A stretch of 64,000 nt of DNA from an uncultured Nitrospirota bacterium (GTDB taxonomy: Bacteria > Nitrospirota > Nitrospiria > Nitrospirales > UBA8639): contig CAKZPV010000002.1 in the NCBI GenBank assembly GCA_937139405.1, forward strand, positions 93,328 through 157,327, written 5' to 3'. This document shows, piece by piece, positions 52,935 through 61,691 of the stretch. The first letter of the stretch is position 1, and the number at the start of each line of letters is the position of its first letter. Below the pieces are notes generated by a model. The model saw only the letters and a program-made list of their open reading frames with translations. It was not told the origin of the DNA and did not search any database. Made by a program: the position numbers and the translations under genes.

Positions 52935-53612
52935 ATGAAAGTTGCTGTCTGTCTTCAGCATGTGCCATTTGAAGGCCCCGGAGTGTTTCGCTTGGCCTTA
53001 GAAGCACGAGGATATGCAGTCAAAACGATTCTGGTGCCTTCAGAAGGATTGCCGCAAGAGTTTGGAGATTTTCTGTTGATTATGGGAGGACCAATGTCCG
53101 TCAATGATTCTGACTCCTGGATTATGGAAGAATTGGATTTTCTAAACATAGCGATGAGAAAGAACATTCCGATTCTGGGCATTTGTTTTGGATCACAACT
53201 AATAGCGAAGGCTTTAGGTGGTTCCGTAGTATCGGGACCTACTTTTGAAATTGGGATGGTGCCAGTGACATTAACGGATGAAGGCAAAACCGATCCGCTT
53301 TTCAGCCTATTGCCATGGACGTTGGAGGTCTTTCAATGGCACGGAGAAGGAATTGAGCTTCCTTCAGAAACGAAGTCGTTGATGGCCTCAGCAGATTTTC
53401 CTGTTCAGGCCTTTCGTGCGAAGGAGCGTTGCTATGGACTGCTATTTCATCCAGAAATCGAAGAAGTCAGTATGCAAGCGCTCTGTTACGAATGCTCGGA
53501 CGATGTCAAAAAAGGAGGGATCCCGTCCGAAGCGATTCAGTCTCAAGCTGTCCCACATCTTCCGATGTTGCATCGATTTGCTGATCAACTGATCGAACAT
53601 CTTACCCAATGA
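52935..53612 (+). CDS. Class I glutamine amidotransferase-like protein
   Basis: 225 residues. LLIMGGPMSVND is the oxyanion region, the nucleophile elbow ILGICFGSQLIAKALGG has the catalytic Cys, and LLFHPEIEEV supplies the His-x-Glu. The fold matches stand-alone GMP-synthase-like amidotransferases of unknown acceptor (GuaA-N-like, YfeJ type). These release ammonia from glutamine or hydrolyse gamma-glutamyl amides. No synthetase subunit is next to it, so the target is unknown. The start ATG 52935 has no strong ribosome site. Confidence 0.88.
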   Translation: MKVAVCLQHVPFEGPGVFRLALEARGYAVKTILVPSEGLPQEFGDFLLIMGGPMSVNDSDSWIMEELDFLNIAMRKNIPILGICFGSQLIAKALGGSVVSGPTFEIGMVPVTLTDEGKTDPLFSLLPWTLEVFQWHGEGIELPSETKSLMASADFPVQAFRAKERCYGLLFHPEIEEVSMQALCYECSDDVKKGGIPSEAIQSQAVPHLPMLHRFADQLIEHLTQ

Positions 53613-53753
53613 AAGGCCCGACTTTTTTCTACGCGCATTTTTTTTCAGATCTTCCTTAATTTTTTTGTTTGACGGTACCCCAACAGGTTAGGGATTTGTT
53701 ACGGTAGCGCTTCATTATTTATCCTAGAATTGACAGGAAAGGAGACGACATTC

Positions 53754-54929
53754 ATGGCCGGGTTTCCCATTCAATATGCAGAGCGCATCCGTACCTTACC
53801 TCCGTATTTATTTGCCGCAATTGATGACATGAAGCGAAAAGCTATTGAGGGGGGAATGGATATTATTAATTTGGGTATTGGCGATCCCGATTTGCCAACA
53901 CCCGAACCCATTATCGAAACGTTGCGTCAGGCGGCAGGCAATCCCAAGCATCATCAATATCCATCATATGATGGGATGTTGTCGTTTCGGACGGCTGTTG
54001 CACAGTGGTATCAGCGCCGGTTTGCTGTAACAGCCGATCCTAAAACGGAAGTGCTCACCCTCATTGGCTCAAAAGAAGGTATTGGTCATGTACCCTTGGC
54101 ATTTATCGATAAAGGCGATGTGGTGTTAGTCCCGAGCCCTGGTTATCCCGTGTACCCGGTTGGAGTCAGTTTTGCTGGAGGCATATCTCATGAAATGCCC
54201 TTAACAAAAGATAATGGATTCTTGCCCGATTTGGATGCGATTCCCAAAGACATTGCGAAAAAAGCTAAATTAATGTTTTTGAATTCTCCGAACAATCCAA
54301 CCTCAGTTGTGGCAAGCAAAGAATATTTCAAAAAAGTGGTCGATTTTGCAAAAGAACATCATATCATCGTCTGTCACGATGCCGCTTATTCGGAAATTTA
54401 TTACGATGGCAAGCGGCCATGCAGCTTTTTGGAAGCCGAAGGCGCAATAGATGTTGGTGTTGAATTTCATTCTCTCTCGAAGACATTTAATATGACAGGG
54501 TGGCGCATTGGTTTTGCTGTTGGATGTCAGGACGTTATTGCCGGGCTGGGGAAAGTCAAAACAAATATTGATTCAGGCGTGTTCCAAGCTATTCAAGAAG
54601 CTGGCATAACTGCATTGGCATTAGACGATTCTGTGACCAATGATCTGAGGGGGATTTATCAAGAACGTCGGGATGTCTTAGTAGCTGGACTGAAAAAACT
54701 CGGTTTGTCCTTAGAGACACCTGAAGCGGCATTTTATGTGTGGATAGAAGTGCCGAAAGGCTTTACTTCAGCCTCATTCACTGCACATCTCATTGAAAAG
54801 GCGGGAATTGTGACGACGCCTGGGAATGGGTTTGGTGACCCAGGTGAAGGCTACATTCGCATGACCGTGACGACAACGAAAGAACGGTTGGCTGAAGCGG
54901 TCGACCGTATGCAAAAAATCGGGTGGTAG
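53754..54929 (+). CDS. dapL: LL-diaminopimelate aminotransferase
   Basis: PLP enzyme that makes LL-diaminopimelate directly from tetrahydrodipicolinate in the short lysine and peptidoglycan pathway. 391 residues from ATG 53754, which follows AAAGGAGA by nine bases; an in-frame ATG at 53730 is unsupported. The fold-type-I pattern is clear: [44 protein letters not shown], the PLP Lys in [19 protein letters not shown], and [13 protein letters not shown]. It resembles the DapL2-type enzymes of Nitrospirota, Desulfobacterota and others. No other lysine gene is adjacent. Confidence 0.9.
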   Translation: MAGFPIQYAERIRTLPPYLFAAIDDMKRKAIEGGMDIINLGIGDPDLPTPEPIIETLRQAAGNPKHHQYPSYDGMLSFRTAVAQWYQRRFAVTADPKTEVLTLIGSKEGIGHVPLAFIDKGDVVLVPSPGYPVYPVGVSFAGGISHEMPLTKDNGFLPDLDAIPKDIAKKAKLMFLNSPNNPTSVVASKEYFKKVVDFAKEHHIIVCHDAAYSEIYYDGKRPCSFLEAEGAIDVGVEFHSLSKTFNMTGWRIGFAVGCQDVIAGLGKVKTNIDSGVFQAIQEAGITALALDDSVTNDLRGIYQERRDVLVAGLKKLGLSLETPEAAFYVWIEVPKGFTSASFTAHLIEKAGIVTTPGNGFGDPGEGYIRMTVTTTKERLAEAVDRMQKIGW

Positions 54930-54940
54930 TCGATGGTGTG

Positions 54941-55031
54941 AGAACCCAAAGGTGAAAAGCCAGAAATATGAAAAAATGATGGCTTTTCTTTCTCCGTGCT
55001 CCTTACCTTTTCCCGGTTACATTTGGGTTCT
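54941..55031. repeat. Imperfect palindromic element between dapL and the kinase gene
   Basis: Outer arms AGAACCCAAA (54941-54950) and TTTGGGTTCT (55022-55031) are perfect over ten bases. Inner arms GAAAAGCC (54954-54961) and GGCTTTTC (54981-54988) are perfect over eight. The right part contains GTGCTCCTTACC, the same words seen in the repeats at 45408-45513 and 55612-55710. The right arm touches the kinase stop codon. It may act as a terminator for both convergent genes. Confidence 0.6.
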
Positions 55032-58000
55032 TATTGAAGGGATGAGGACAGCTGCTTTCGTTCTTGTTCAAGCGCGTGAATGGTTCGGTCCTGTTCTTTG
55101 AGCCACCGTTCAAATTTTTCAGCTGCCGTATCAATCGTTCCTTCTCGACCCATCGATTCCAATGCATAACTGATTTCCGCTAACGAGGCGGCTCCAATTG
55201 CTCGACTGGAGCCTTTGCAGGCATGGGCTGCTTCTATCAATGAGGCGACGTCTTGTTGCTTGATGGCTTGTTGAATGTTTTTCAAGTGACGAGGTAAGTC
55301 TTCGAGAAATTGGTCCACTACTGTGATGAAAAAATCAGGATCTTCGTGGTCACCAAGAGACTTGAGGTTGTCCAAGACCGTTTCATCAAGACAAGGTGAA
55401 ATGGGGTTGAGACTCTTGCTGTCTTGCGTTGCTATGAGCATGCCTGCGGAGGTGCTCGCTATTCGATGAGGTAACCATTTGAGAATCATTTTTTTTAGTT
55501 CTTCAATCCTGACAGGTTTGGCGAGGAAATCATCCATGCCTACTTCAAGACAGTCTTTTCGATCTCCAGATAAAGCATTGGCTGTCAAAGCAATGATGGG
55601 AACCCGAGAATCTTTCTGAGGCGTGAGGCGTGAGGCGTCAGAAGTTTCAGAAATACCTGTATCTTGCTCCTTACTCCTTACTGCTAACTCCTTACCTTGC
55701 TCTTTTCCCCTTTCGGCTTCACGAATTTTTTTCGTGGCTTGTAAGCCATCCATCTCTGGCATTTGGCAATCCATGAGTATCAAATCATAAGGTGTACGCT
55801 CAATAGCTTCGAACGCTTCTTGGCCATTTTGAACGACATCAACACGATGTCCAATTTTTTGAAGCATTCGGACGGCTACTTTCTGATTAACAACATTATC
55901 TTCGGCCAGAAGGATGCGGACGTCCGTTTGAGCCTGAGCTTCCTCAACGGTATGTCGAGTAATCAAAGTAGAGGAATGACTGGTGTCGAGTGGGGGAGGC
56001 TGTTGGTCCTTCCCAATAATCATTTGTAAACATTTTTGTAACTGTTGATGCCGAATAGGTTTAGTCAAGTATCCATTTAAGCCTGCATGTTCTGCTAATT
56101 TACCGTCCCCCCGTTTTCCAAGAGCGGTGAGGAGAAGAAGAGGGAGATAGGAAGTTCCGTTATCTTGCCGGATGCGTTTCGCTAAAGAGAGGCCATCTTC
56201 TTGTATGGTCTCAGAGAGGGTATGGTCCAAGATGGCGATATCAAATGGTTTCGCTTCTTTCGCACGTTGCTGAAGTAATGCGAGTCCTTCATTGCCGTTT
56301 TGGGCCACTTCACAAATCATTCCCCATGATTGAGCATAATGTTGTAGGACAAACCGTATGGTGTCATTGGATTCGACAATGCAGACTCGACGGTTGGTAA
56401 GGGTCGTATGGGGAATTTGTGGGGTAGAGGAGGCGGAGGCATGAGCAAGAGGGATGGTAAACCAGAATGTACTGCCATGGCCTTTTTCACTGATCACCCC
56501 AATTTCACCATGCATCAGAGTGATCAATTGTTTACAAATGGCCAGTCCTAATCCCGTGCCGCCGAACTTTCGAGTTGTCGAGCTATCTGCCTGCGTAAAA
56601 ACTTCAAAGAGTCTTGCTTGAGCGGCAGGAGTGATGCCAATTCCCGTGTCGGTAACAGCAAAGCGAAGCGTTGTCGCGTTGGAGGAGGTCTCACTCACAG
56701 AAACGTCTACCACAATTTCTCCATCTTGGGTGAATTTGACCGCATTCCCTAAAAGATTATAAATAATTTGTCTGATTCTTCCAGGATCCCCTCGTAATTG
56801 CAGAGGGGTTGTGGCATAGATTAAGCCGATAAGCTCAAGGTTTTTTTGGCTAGCTTGTTCTGCAAGAATACATAAGACTTCATCTACGGTCTTGCGAATA
56901 TCAAAATCGATGATTTCTAGGTCTAATTTTCCTGCGTCGATTTTTGAGAAATCCAATATATCGTTTATGATGGAGAGAAGGAATTCTCCCGAATGTTTCA
57001 CTGTTTCTACCATCTCTTGCTGATCCTCATCCAAGCTTGTGTCGAAGAGTAAGTCCGTCATGCCGATGACCCCATTCAATGGCGTGCGAATTTCGTGGCT
57101 CATGGTCGCCAGAAACACAGATTTTGAACGTGCGGCAGCCAACGCCTCATCACGGGCTGTGGATAACTCCAGGTTTTGCTGTTCTAGTGCTTGGGTTGTT
57201 TGAGTAATGACGGCTTCGGCATCTTTCCGCTCCGTAATGTCTCGACAGGTACAGACCAGGCCGGCTGATGATTCATCTGTATTGAGAAGAATAGATAGAG
57301 AAATATGCACCCAGAAGTCTGTTCCATCTTTGCGAAGTCCGATAAGTTCCCCTTCCCATTTCCCGGAATCGCGGATTTGCGAGAAGCAATGTTCAGTGAT
57401 GTACTCAAATTGATCTTTGGAATAGAGAATTTTCCACGAATCACCCATTAGTTCTTCTACTCTATACCCGTACATACTCGCGTGAGCCCTATTTACGTAT
57501 GAATACCGTCCATTTTGATCAAGGAGGGCGACTCCCTCATTGCCTTGATCAATGGCCCGTTGGAGATACGCTTGAGCTTTCTCCATTTGTTTCAGTTCAG
57601 TGATATCTTTAAAGGTGACAACTGCGCCAACAATCTGGTTTTTTTCATCATGAATCGGGCGACTGCTATAGTTAATCGGGAATGAACTTCCGTCTTTGCG
57701 CCACAGGACTTCGTTTTCGATGTTGTGTATTGCACCATCCTTGAAGGCGGCATACATGGGGCAGAATTCTCGAGGGTACGGTGATCCGTCTGAACGGGTG
57801 TGATGAACTGTGGCATGCATGGGTATCCCGACGAGTTCTTTTAGATCATACCCCAGCATTCGAGCAGCAGCTGTGTTGGCAAAGGTCGTTCGACCGTCAA
57901 GATCCAATCCGAAAACCCCTTCTGCCACAGAAGACAAAATTCGTTCATACCGAAGAGAGAGTTCCTGATGGGTCTGGAGGAATTTCTGACGTTCAATGGT

Positions 58001-58939
58001 CGTCGTGATCCGATCCCCCACTATTTTGAGAATGTCCAGAGTTACGGCTGTCAACGGATGTTTGGCAAATACTGCCATGACCCCGAACACCTCTTGGTCA
58101 TTGAGTAAGGGATACCCGGCAAATGCAACCATCCCCTCTCGTTTAGCCCATTCCTGGTCTGAAACACGATGGTCTCCGATGACAGCATTGGTCAAATGCG
58201 GTTTTTTCTCTGCCGCAATCTGACCGATTTTAAATTGTCCCACCGGGATATGACCATGGGCTCCATTCAAATGTGTATAGAGCCCGGCGCTTGCTTGGAG
58301 GTTGAGAAATTGTTGTGTTGAGTCGAGAGTCCAAATGCGGGCGAAGGCGACTTCGAGATGGTCAACCAGCGCTTGCGAACAGCGCTGAAGGAGTAGGTCG
58401 AGATTTGTGCTCTGATTCGTGATTCTTCCAATTTCAGCATCTAAGGCTAAGGAACGATTATGATCTGCCAATTCAGTTTCAACTCTTTTACGCTCGATGA
58501 CTTCGGTTTGGGCTTGTTTTCGGAGTCGGTGGGATTCAGAAACCTGTCTATGCAGGTCGGAGATGTCCTGGATGATGATCAGGGCTTGCCATTCTTGGGT
58601 GTGTGCGTTCCATATGGCTTTGGCAATGGTTTGCTGGATTCGTAGTTGCCCACATGGAAGGGAGGAGGAAAGGAATTGCGGATGAAACTGTGAAGCAAAT
58701 GTGGCTGGGGGGCCGCCTGCAAATAAAGGCTGCAAACGTGAGGTATATTTAGGAGTACCTAAATGAGGAAAATGGGTTTCAATGGACGTTCCTACAATGG
58801 TGGATTTGAGAATACCCGTCCAATCTTCTAGGCACTGGTTCCAAAAGACAACGGTTCCATCATGAAGAAGGACAATGACACCTTGAGGAAGATGGTCGAG
58901 GATTTCGAAGTTGATGGACATCGTATCAAGCTGTGACAT
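55031..58939 (-). CDS. Hybrid sensor histidine kinase with PAS, GAF, two REC and HPt domains
   Basis: 1302 residues, cytoplasmic by eye (no clear membrane span). Order: N-terminal PAS (about 10-110), a coiled stretch, GAF (160-320), two PAS domains (325-445, 455-575), HisKA with the phospho-His in [11 protein letters not shown] (about 615), HATPase with [14 protein letters not shown] (about 793), a first REC with phospho-acceptor ILDHTL (about 905), a second REC with [10 protein letters not shown] (about 1057), and an HPt with [11 protein letters not shown] (about 1238). The first REC starts VESND instead of the usual double acid, so it may be weak. A foreign-looking repeat of about 33 codons sits inside the second REC (55612-55710). 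The start overlaps the cheC stop by 14 bases. Confidence 0.9.
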   Translation of the reverse strand: MSQLDTMSINFEILDHLPQGVIVLLHDGTVVFWNQCLEDWTGILKSTIVGTSIETHFPHLGTPKYTSRLQPLFAGGPPATFASQFHPQFLSSSLPCGQLRIQQTIAKAIWNAHTQEWQALIIIQDISDLHRQVSESHRLRKQAQTEVIERKRVETELADHNRSLALDAEIGRITNQSTNLDLLLQRCSQALVDHLEVAFARIWTLDSTQQFLNLQASAGLYTHLNGAHGHIPVGQFKIGQIAAEKKPHLTNAVIGDHRVSDQEWAKREGMVAFAGYPLLNDQEVFGVMAVFAKHPLTAVTLDILKIVGDRITTTIERQKFLQTHQELSLRYERILSSVAEGVFGLDLDGRTTFANTAAARMLGYDLKELVGIPMHATVHHTRSDGSPYPREFCPMYAAFKDGAIHNIENEVLWRKDGSSFPINYSSRPIHDEKNQIVGAVVTFKDITELKQMEKAQAYLQRAIDQGNEGVALLDQNGRYSYVNRAHASMYGYRVEELMGDSWKILYSKDQFEYITEHCFSQIRDSGKWEGELIGLRKDGTDFWVHISLSILLNTDESSAGLVCTCRDITERKDAEAVITQTTQALEQQNLELSTARDEALAAARSKSVFLATMSHEIRTPLNGVIGMTDLLFDTSLDEDQQEMVETVKHSGEFLLSIINDILDFSKIDAGKLDLEIIDFDIRKTVDEVLCILAEQASQKNLELIGLIYATTPLQLRGDPGRIRQIIYNLLGNAVKFTQDGEIVVDVSVSETSSNATTLRFAVTDTGIGITPAAQARLFEVFTQADSSTTRKFGGTGLGLAICKQLITLMHGEIGVISEKGHGSTFWFTIPLAHASASSTPQIPHTTLTNRRVCIVESNDTIRFVLQHYAQSWGMICEVAQNGNEGLALLQQRAKEAKPFDIAILDHTLSETIQEDGLSLAKRIRQDNGTSYLPLLLLTALGKRGDGKLAEHAGLNGYLTKPIRHQQLQKCLQMIIGKDQQPPPLDTSHSSTLITRHTVEEAQAQTDVRILLAEDNVVNQKVAVRMLQKIGHRVDVVQNGQEAFEAIERTPYDLILMDCQMPEMDGLQATKKIREAERGKEQGKELAVRSKEQDTGISETSDASRLTPQKDSRVPIIALTANALSGDRKDCLEVGMDDFLAKPVRIEELKKMILKWLPHRIASTSAGMLIATQDSKSLNPISPCLDETVLDNLKSLGDHEDPDFFITVVDQFLEDLPRHLKNIQQAIKQQDVASLIEAAHACKGSSRAIGAASLAEISYALESMGREGTIDTAAEKFERWLKEQDRTIHALEQERKQLSSSLQ
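55612..55710 (-). repeat. Repeat inserted in frame in the second REC domain
   Basis: The second receiver reads KKIREAE, then a stretch of about 33 residues rich in Lys, Gln, Ser and Glu ([29 protein letters not shown]), and then resumes with [11 protein letters not shown]. Normal receivers have no such gap between these blocks. The DNA on the plus strand carries three tandem TGAGGCG units (55617-55637) and ACTCCTTACTCCTTACT-type words, the same vocabulary as the intergenic repeats near 45.4 and 55.0 kb. It is an element that entered the gene without breaking its frame. Confidence 0.7.
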
Positions 58940-59594
58940 GAGGTGCGGTAGTTGAATGCATGTAATCGTTGACGGCCATAACCAGAAGTCCCAAGTCAGA
59001 AGTGTCGAACATCAGCATGATATCCCCTGTGAGATCATATTCTTCAATGGTGAATTGGGTTTGGGCCCAAAGAATAATTTCTGGAGTATCTGACAGTTTG
59101 GACTGGACTAATCCCTGCATCGAGGTTTCTTGATAAAACGGCACGGAATAAATGACTCGATGCTTGAGGACGTTGGCCAAGGAGCCCATGACGCCGTTGA
59201 GCACAATATTCCCGATTTCGGTAAGTGTGGATTCTTTTAAAGAATCCATGGTGTCAGGGTCTTCTGATTCTCCTGCTAAAGCGAGCACCAATGATTTCGC
59301 GCTCTCAGTCGGGAAGAGTAAGCAAGAAGATCCGGAAAACGTCCCTTTAAAAGGTAATTGCACAGAAGACAATTGAGTGTCCCTGGATTCCTGGACTTCT
59401 TGAGAAAGGTCCTCAAATTTCCCAATTTGAAGAAACGGGATATGCATTCGAATGGGTTTTTCTAGCATTTGATTGAGAGAGCCAGCTGCTCGTCCCACTC
59501 CAATGTTCAAGAGTTCTTGTAACGCATCCTGTTGTTCCGGACTTATATGCATGGGACCTCCGTGGTTTGAGGCGTAAGAAGAATCTGTTGTCAT
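58926..59594 (-). CDS. CheC-type CheY phosphatase
   Basis: 222 residues from ATG 59594. Two CheC active sites of the D/S-x3-E-x2-N form are intact: D23-E27-N30 (DALQELLN) and S122-E126-N129 (STLTEIGN). CheC proteins dephosphorylate receiver domains. The first 15 residues (to an internal Met 15) may be non-coding, but the start overlaps the receiver stop by four bases (ATGA), supporting it. Being between a receiver and a hybrid kinase, it probably turns off the receivers of this module. There is no CheD nearby, and no chemotaxis genes in the window. Confidence 0.85.
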   Translation of the reverse strand: MTTDSSYASNHGGPMHISPEQQDALQELLNIGVGRAAGSLNQMLEKPIRMHIPFLQIGKFEDLSQEVQESRDTQLSSVQLPFKGTFSGSSCLLFPTESAKSLVLALAGESEDPDTMDSLKESTLTEIGNIVLNGVMGSLANVLKHRVIYSVPFYQETSMQGLVQSKLSDTPEIILWAQTQFTIEEYDLTGDIMLMFDTSDLGLLVMAVNDYMHSTTAPHVTA

Positions 59595-59929
59595 GCCTCT
59601 TGTAGGTGGGGTAATTTCACTGGTTTATTCAAGAATGTAGTGGCACTGCGTTCAAGGCATCGAGTTTTAAGCCACTCCTCTATGTCAGCCGTGAGCATGA
59701 TGATCGGCAATTTGATGTTTCGGGCTTGTGGGGCTTGAAGTGTTTGGAGCCCATCCATGATCAGCATGAGATTGTCCAAGAGCATACATTCCGGCGGATT
59801 GAATGCAATATTTTCCAAGGAATCTTGACCATTCATAGCCGGATCCATTTCGTGTCCGAGTTTCTGGAGAATCTCGGACAACATGATACGTTGGGATGAG
59901 GAATCATCAGTAATAAGTATTCGGTTTAT
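59591..59929 (-). CDS. Single-domain response regulator with ATA in place of a start codon
   Basis: 112 residues if read from ATA 59929. That codon aligns with the ATG of the neighbouring receiver: INRILITDDS here, MSRILITDDS there. An in-frame TAA lies six codons upstream and no ATG, GTG or TTG occurs before ATG 59884, which would remove the two acidic pocket residues. The receiver is otherwise sound: D8/D9, phospho-acceptor Asp in CMLLDNL (D52) and Lys in LNKPVK. So the gene is either translated from a very rare AUA start, broken at its start codon, or the base call is wrong. It overlaps cheC by four bases. Confidence 0.7.
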   Translation of the reverse strand: MNRILITDDSSSQRIMLSEILQKLGHEMDPAMNGQDSLENIAFNPPECMLLDNLMLIMDGLQTLQAPQARNIKLPIIMLTADIEEWLKTRCLERSATTFLNKPVKLPHLQEA

Positions 59930-60079
59930 GAGGGAGTACGATTCCTTTTATCGAGTCAATTAGAAATATAGAGAACGAATTTTTTGAATATTTGACTGTT
60001 TGCGATCTCGTCGAGATCTCCACTTTCTGAAAATCTAAAAAAAGAGGCTGTGCCAGTAACAAATCTATGAACATTGGGC

Positions 60080-60451
60080 TTACGTGATAGCCGAGGTCGA
60101 GAAAATGTTTTCTAGGGCCTCTCGTAATAGGTCTTGTTTGACAGGTTTATTCAAAAACGTGTTGACCCCGAGTTCGAGACATCGTTCCTTTAACCATTCC
60201 TGCACATCAGCGGTCAGAACAATAATGGGTAATTGTATGCCCTGAGATTCCAATCCTTCGAGAACTTGGATACCATCCATCACAGGCATGAGCATGTCCA
60301 AAAGCAGGCAGTCGGGAGGGTTGGCTTGAATTTTATCGAGGGCTTCTTGGCCGTTACAGGCTGTGTCCACCTCATGTCCGGCATCGACCACGATAGCTGA
60401 GAGCGTTTTCCGTTGAAGTAATGAATCGTCAGTAATGAGAATACGGCTCAT
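60080..60451 (-). CDS. Single-domain response regulator (CheY-like)
   Basis: 123 residues, start ATG 60451 preceded by AGGAGA. Complete receiver: acidic pocket D8/D9 (ITDDS), phospho-acceptor D52 in CLLLDMLMPVMDG, Thr in VLTADV and Lys 102 in LNKPVK. There is no output domain, so it acts by protein contact or as a phosphorelay shuttle. It is a close paralogue of the receiver 150 bases downstream. Together with the CheC-type phosphatase and the hybrid kinase it forms a likely signalling operon. Confidence 0.9.
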   Translation of the reverse strand: MSRILITDDSLLQRKTLSAIVVDAGHEVDTACNGQEALDKIQANPPDCLLLDMLMPVMDGIQVLEGLESQGIQLPIIVLTADVQEWLKERCLELGVNTFLNKPVKQDLLREALENIFSTSAIT

Positions 60452-60625
60452 GAAATGGGCTCTCCTCTTACTTAAATGGAGAAATGTTGAATAAATTATC
60501 CCTCTTCATCACCGTCGATGATCTACGTCTCTTCTGCGATGACCTGAATAAGGGGTTTGGTGTTGTTTCGGAAGTATGCTCGGAATTCTTTATGAAATTG
60601 GAAAGAATGAAAAACCAGTGAGGGA

Positions 60626-61549
60626 TTAGGTTTGCGGTGGAAGGCGCAAGTCTGAGGGAACATGGGGGCGAGCTGATTGGATGACGGTTTGAAGAGATCC
60701 AAAGCCTAGGCCCAAGTTTTGACAGACCAAGTATTGTCGATCGAAGCGGATAGTGGTAGCCCTCATGTGGCGAATGGTCGAGAGCTTGGTCATTCCCCAC
60801 ATGGGTAGATGAAAGACTGAAAGAGGATAATCGGTGCCAAAAATTAAGCGATCAAAAATTTCAGGGTCATGCCGAAGTTTGAGCAACATGCCCAGTCGGT
60901 TGGGAAGAGTCAGAGCCGATATATCTGCATAGAAGTTAGGGTAATGATTCACAAATTCTAACAATGTAGGGTAAAACTTTTCATACATCATGAGTCCGTA
61001 GCTACAGGCATGGGCCGCAATAACGGTCGCGCCTTCTTCTAAGGCTGTGCGAAGTCGGTTCGGATCGCCTACGGATTGATCTTTTCCCATGAGGCTAAAT
61101 TCATAGCCCACATGACTGAGTAGGGGGAGACCTAGTTTGGCCAGTTCCCGATAAAACTTTTGATAGCGAGACTGGCTGGGATTAAATTGCTGGGAATTGG
61201 GTAGAACCTTCACCAGGATGGCTCCAGCTTCTGCGCAGCGATGAAGTTCTTCTATCGCATCAATGCGTTGGGGGTTGATGGATACGCCAGCCAGAAAGTC
61301 GTTGGGGTTGTCTTTGGCTTGCTGCAGGACATAATCATTGCTGATGAGGAATTCTGTGGCTTGGTGATTTATTCTCCCATCAGTTGTGTAGACCCCATCC
61401 ATAGCCAACAGAACGGCTTGTTGGACATGGCGTGATGCGCGTAATTCATCCAATAAGTCTTGGATGTATTTTCTGTTTGCCAGGCTTGAGTCGTTTGGTG
61501 AAAGCTGGTGTTTCCATAATAAAAACCTGAATAGAGGACTCTTGAGCAT
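60626..61549 (-). CDS. Amidohydrolase-like TIM-barrel protein (N-terminus not resolved)
   Basis: From the first in-frame Met (61549) the frame encodes 307 residues with LPLLSHVGYEFS and TVIAAHACSYG (likely metal or catalytic His), and LIFGTDYPLS (catalytic Asp) near the end, as in COG2159-type amidohydrolases. The essential N-terminal HxH is missing from this frame as listed, but the same frame continues upstream and encodes LIDCHAHLAAFPEG at 61615-61574 with no start codon before the preceding stop. The true N-terminus therefore depends on a frameshift, an unusual start, or a sequencing error. The substrate is unknown. Confidence 0.75.
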   Translation of the reverse strand: MLKSPLFRFLLWKHQLSPNDSSLANRKYIQDLLDELRASRHVQQAVLLAMDGVYTTDGRINHQATEFLISNDYVLQQAKDNPNDFLAGVSINPQRIDAIEELHRCAEAGAILVKVLPNSQQFNPSQSRYQKFYRELAKLGLPLLSHVGYEFSLMGKDQSVGDPNRLRTALEEGATVIAAHACSYGLMMYEKFYPTLLEFVNHYPNFYADISALTLPNRLGMLLKLRHDPEIFDRLIFGTDYPLSVFHLPMWGMTKLSTIRHMRATTIRFDRQYLVCQNLGLGFGSLQTVIQSARPHVPSDLRLPPQT

Positions 61550-61647
61550 TGCGGAGGAAATGAGGCAACCATTGTTACCTTCCGGGAAAGCAGCCAGATG
61601 GGCATGACAGTCGATTAAGGATTTTTCAGGGGAGTCGATTTGGACAT
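61550..61647 (-). other. Upstream N-terminal part of the amidohydrolase with missing start
   Basis: In frame with the gene below, this stretch reads SPEKSLIDCHAHLAAFPEG, the expected metal-binding start. Codons between the in-frame TGA upstream and this stretch contain no ATG, GTG or TTG. An ATG at 61647 begins SKSTPLKNP and stops at TAA 61617-61615, one base out of frame with the HxH. One missing base near 61617 would fuse the two into a normal N-terminus. Confidence 0.65.
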
Positions 61648-61691
61648 GAGGTAAAGTTGTTCTCGAGGACCCTCACATTTGTTCTATGACC

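Noticed and set aside
60468..60800. 110-residue minus-strand frame overlapping the end of the amidohydrolase gene
   Set aside because: It overlaps the conserved gene in another frame and has no family motif.
61610..61625. Possible programmed -1 frameshift site in the amidohydrolase N-terminus
   Set aside because: The sequence before the break (CTGAAAAATCC) is not a proper X-XXY-YYZ heptamer because the base before AAA is G, and no following pseudoknot was seen.
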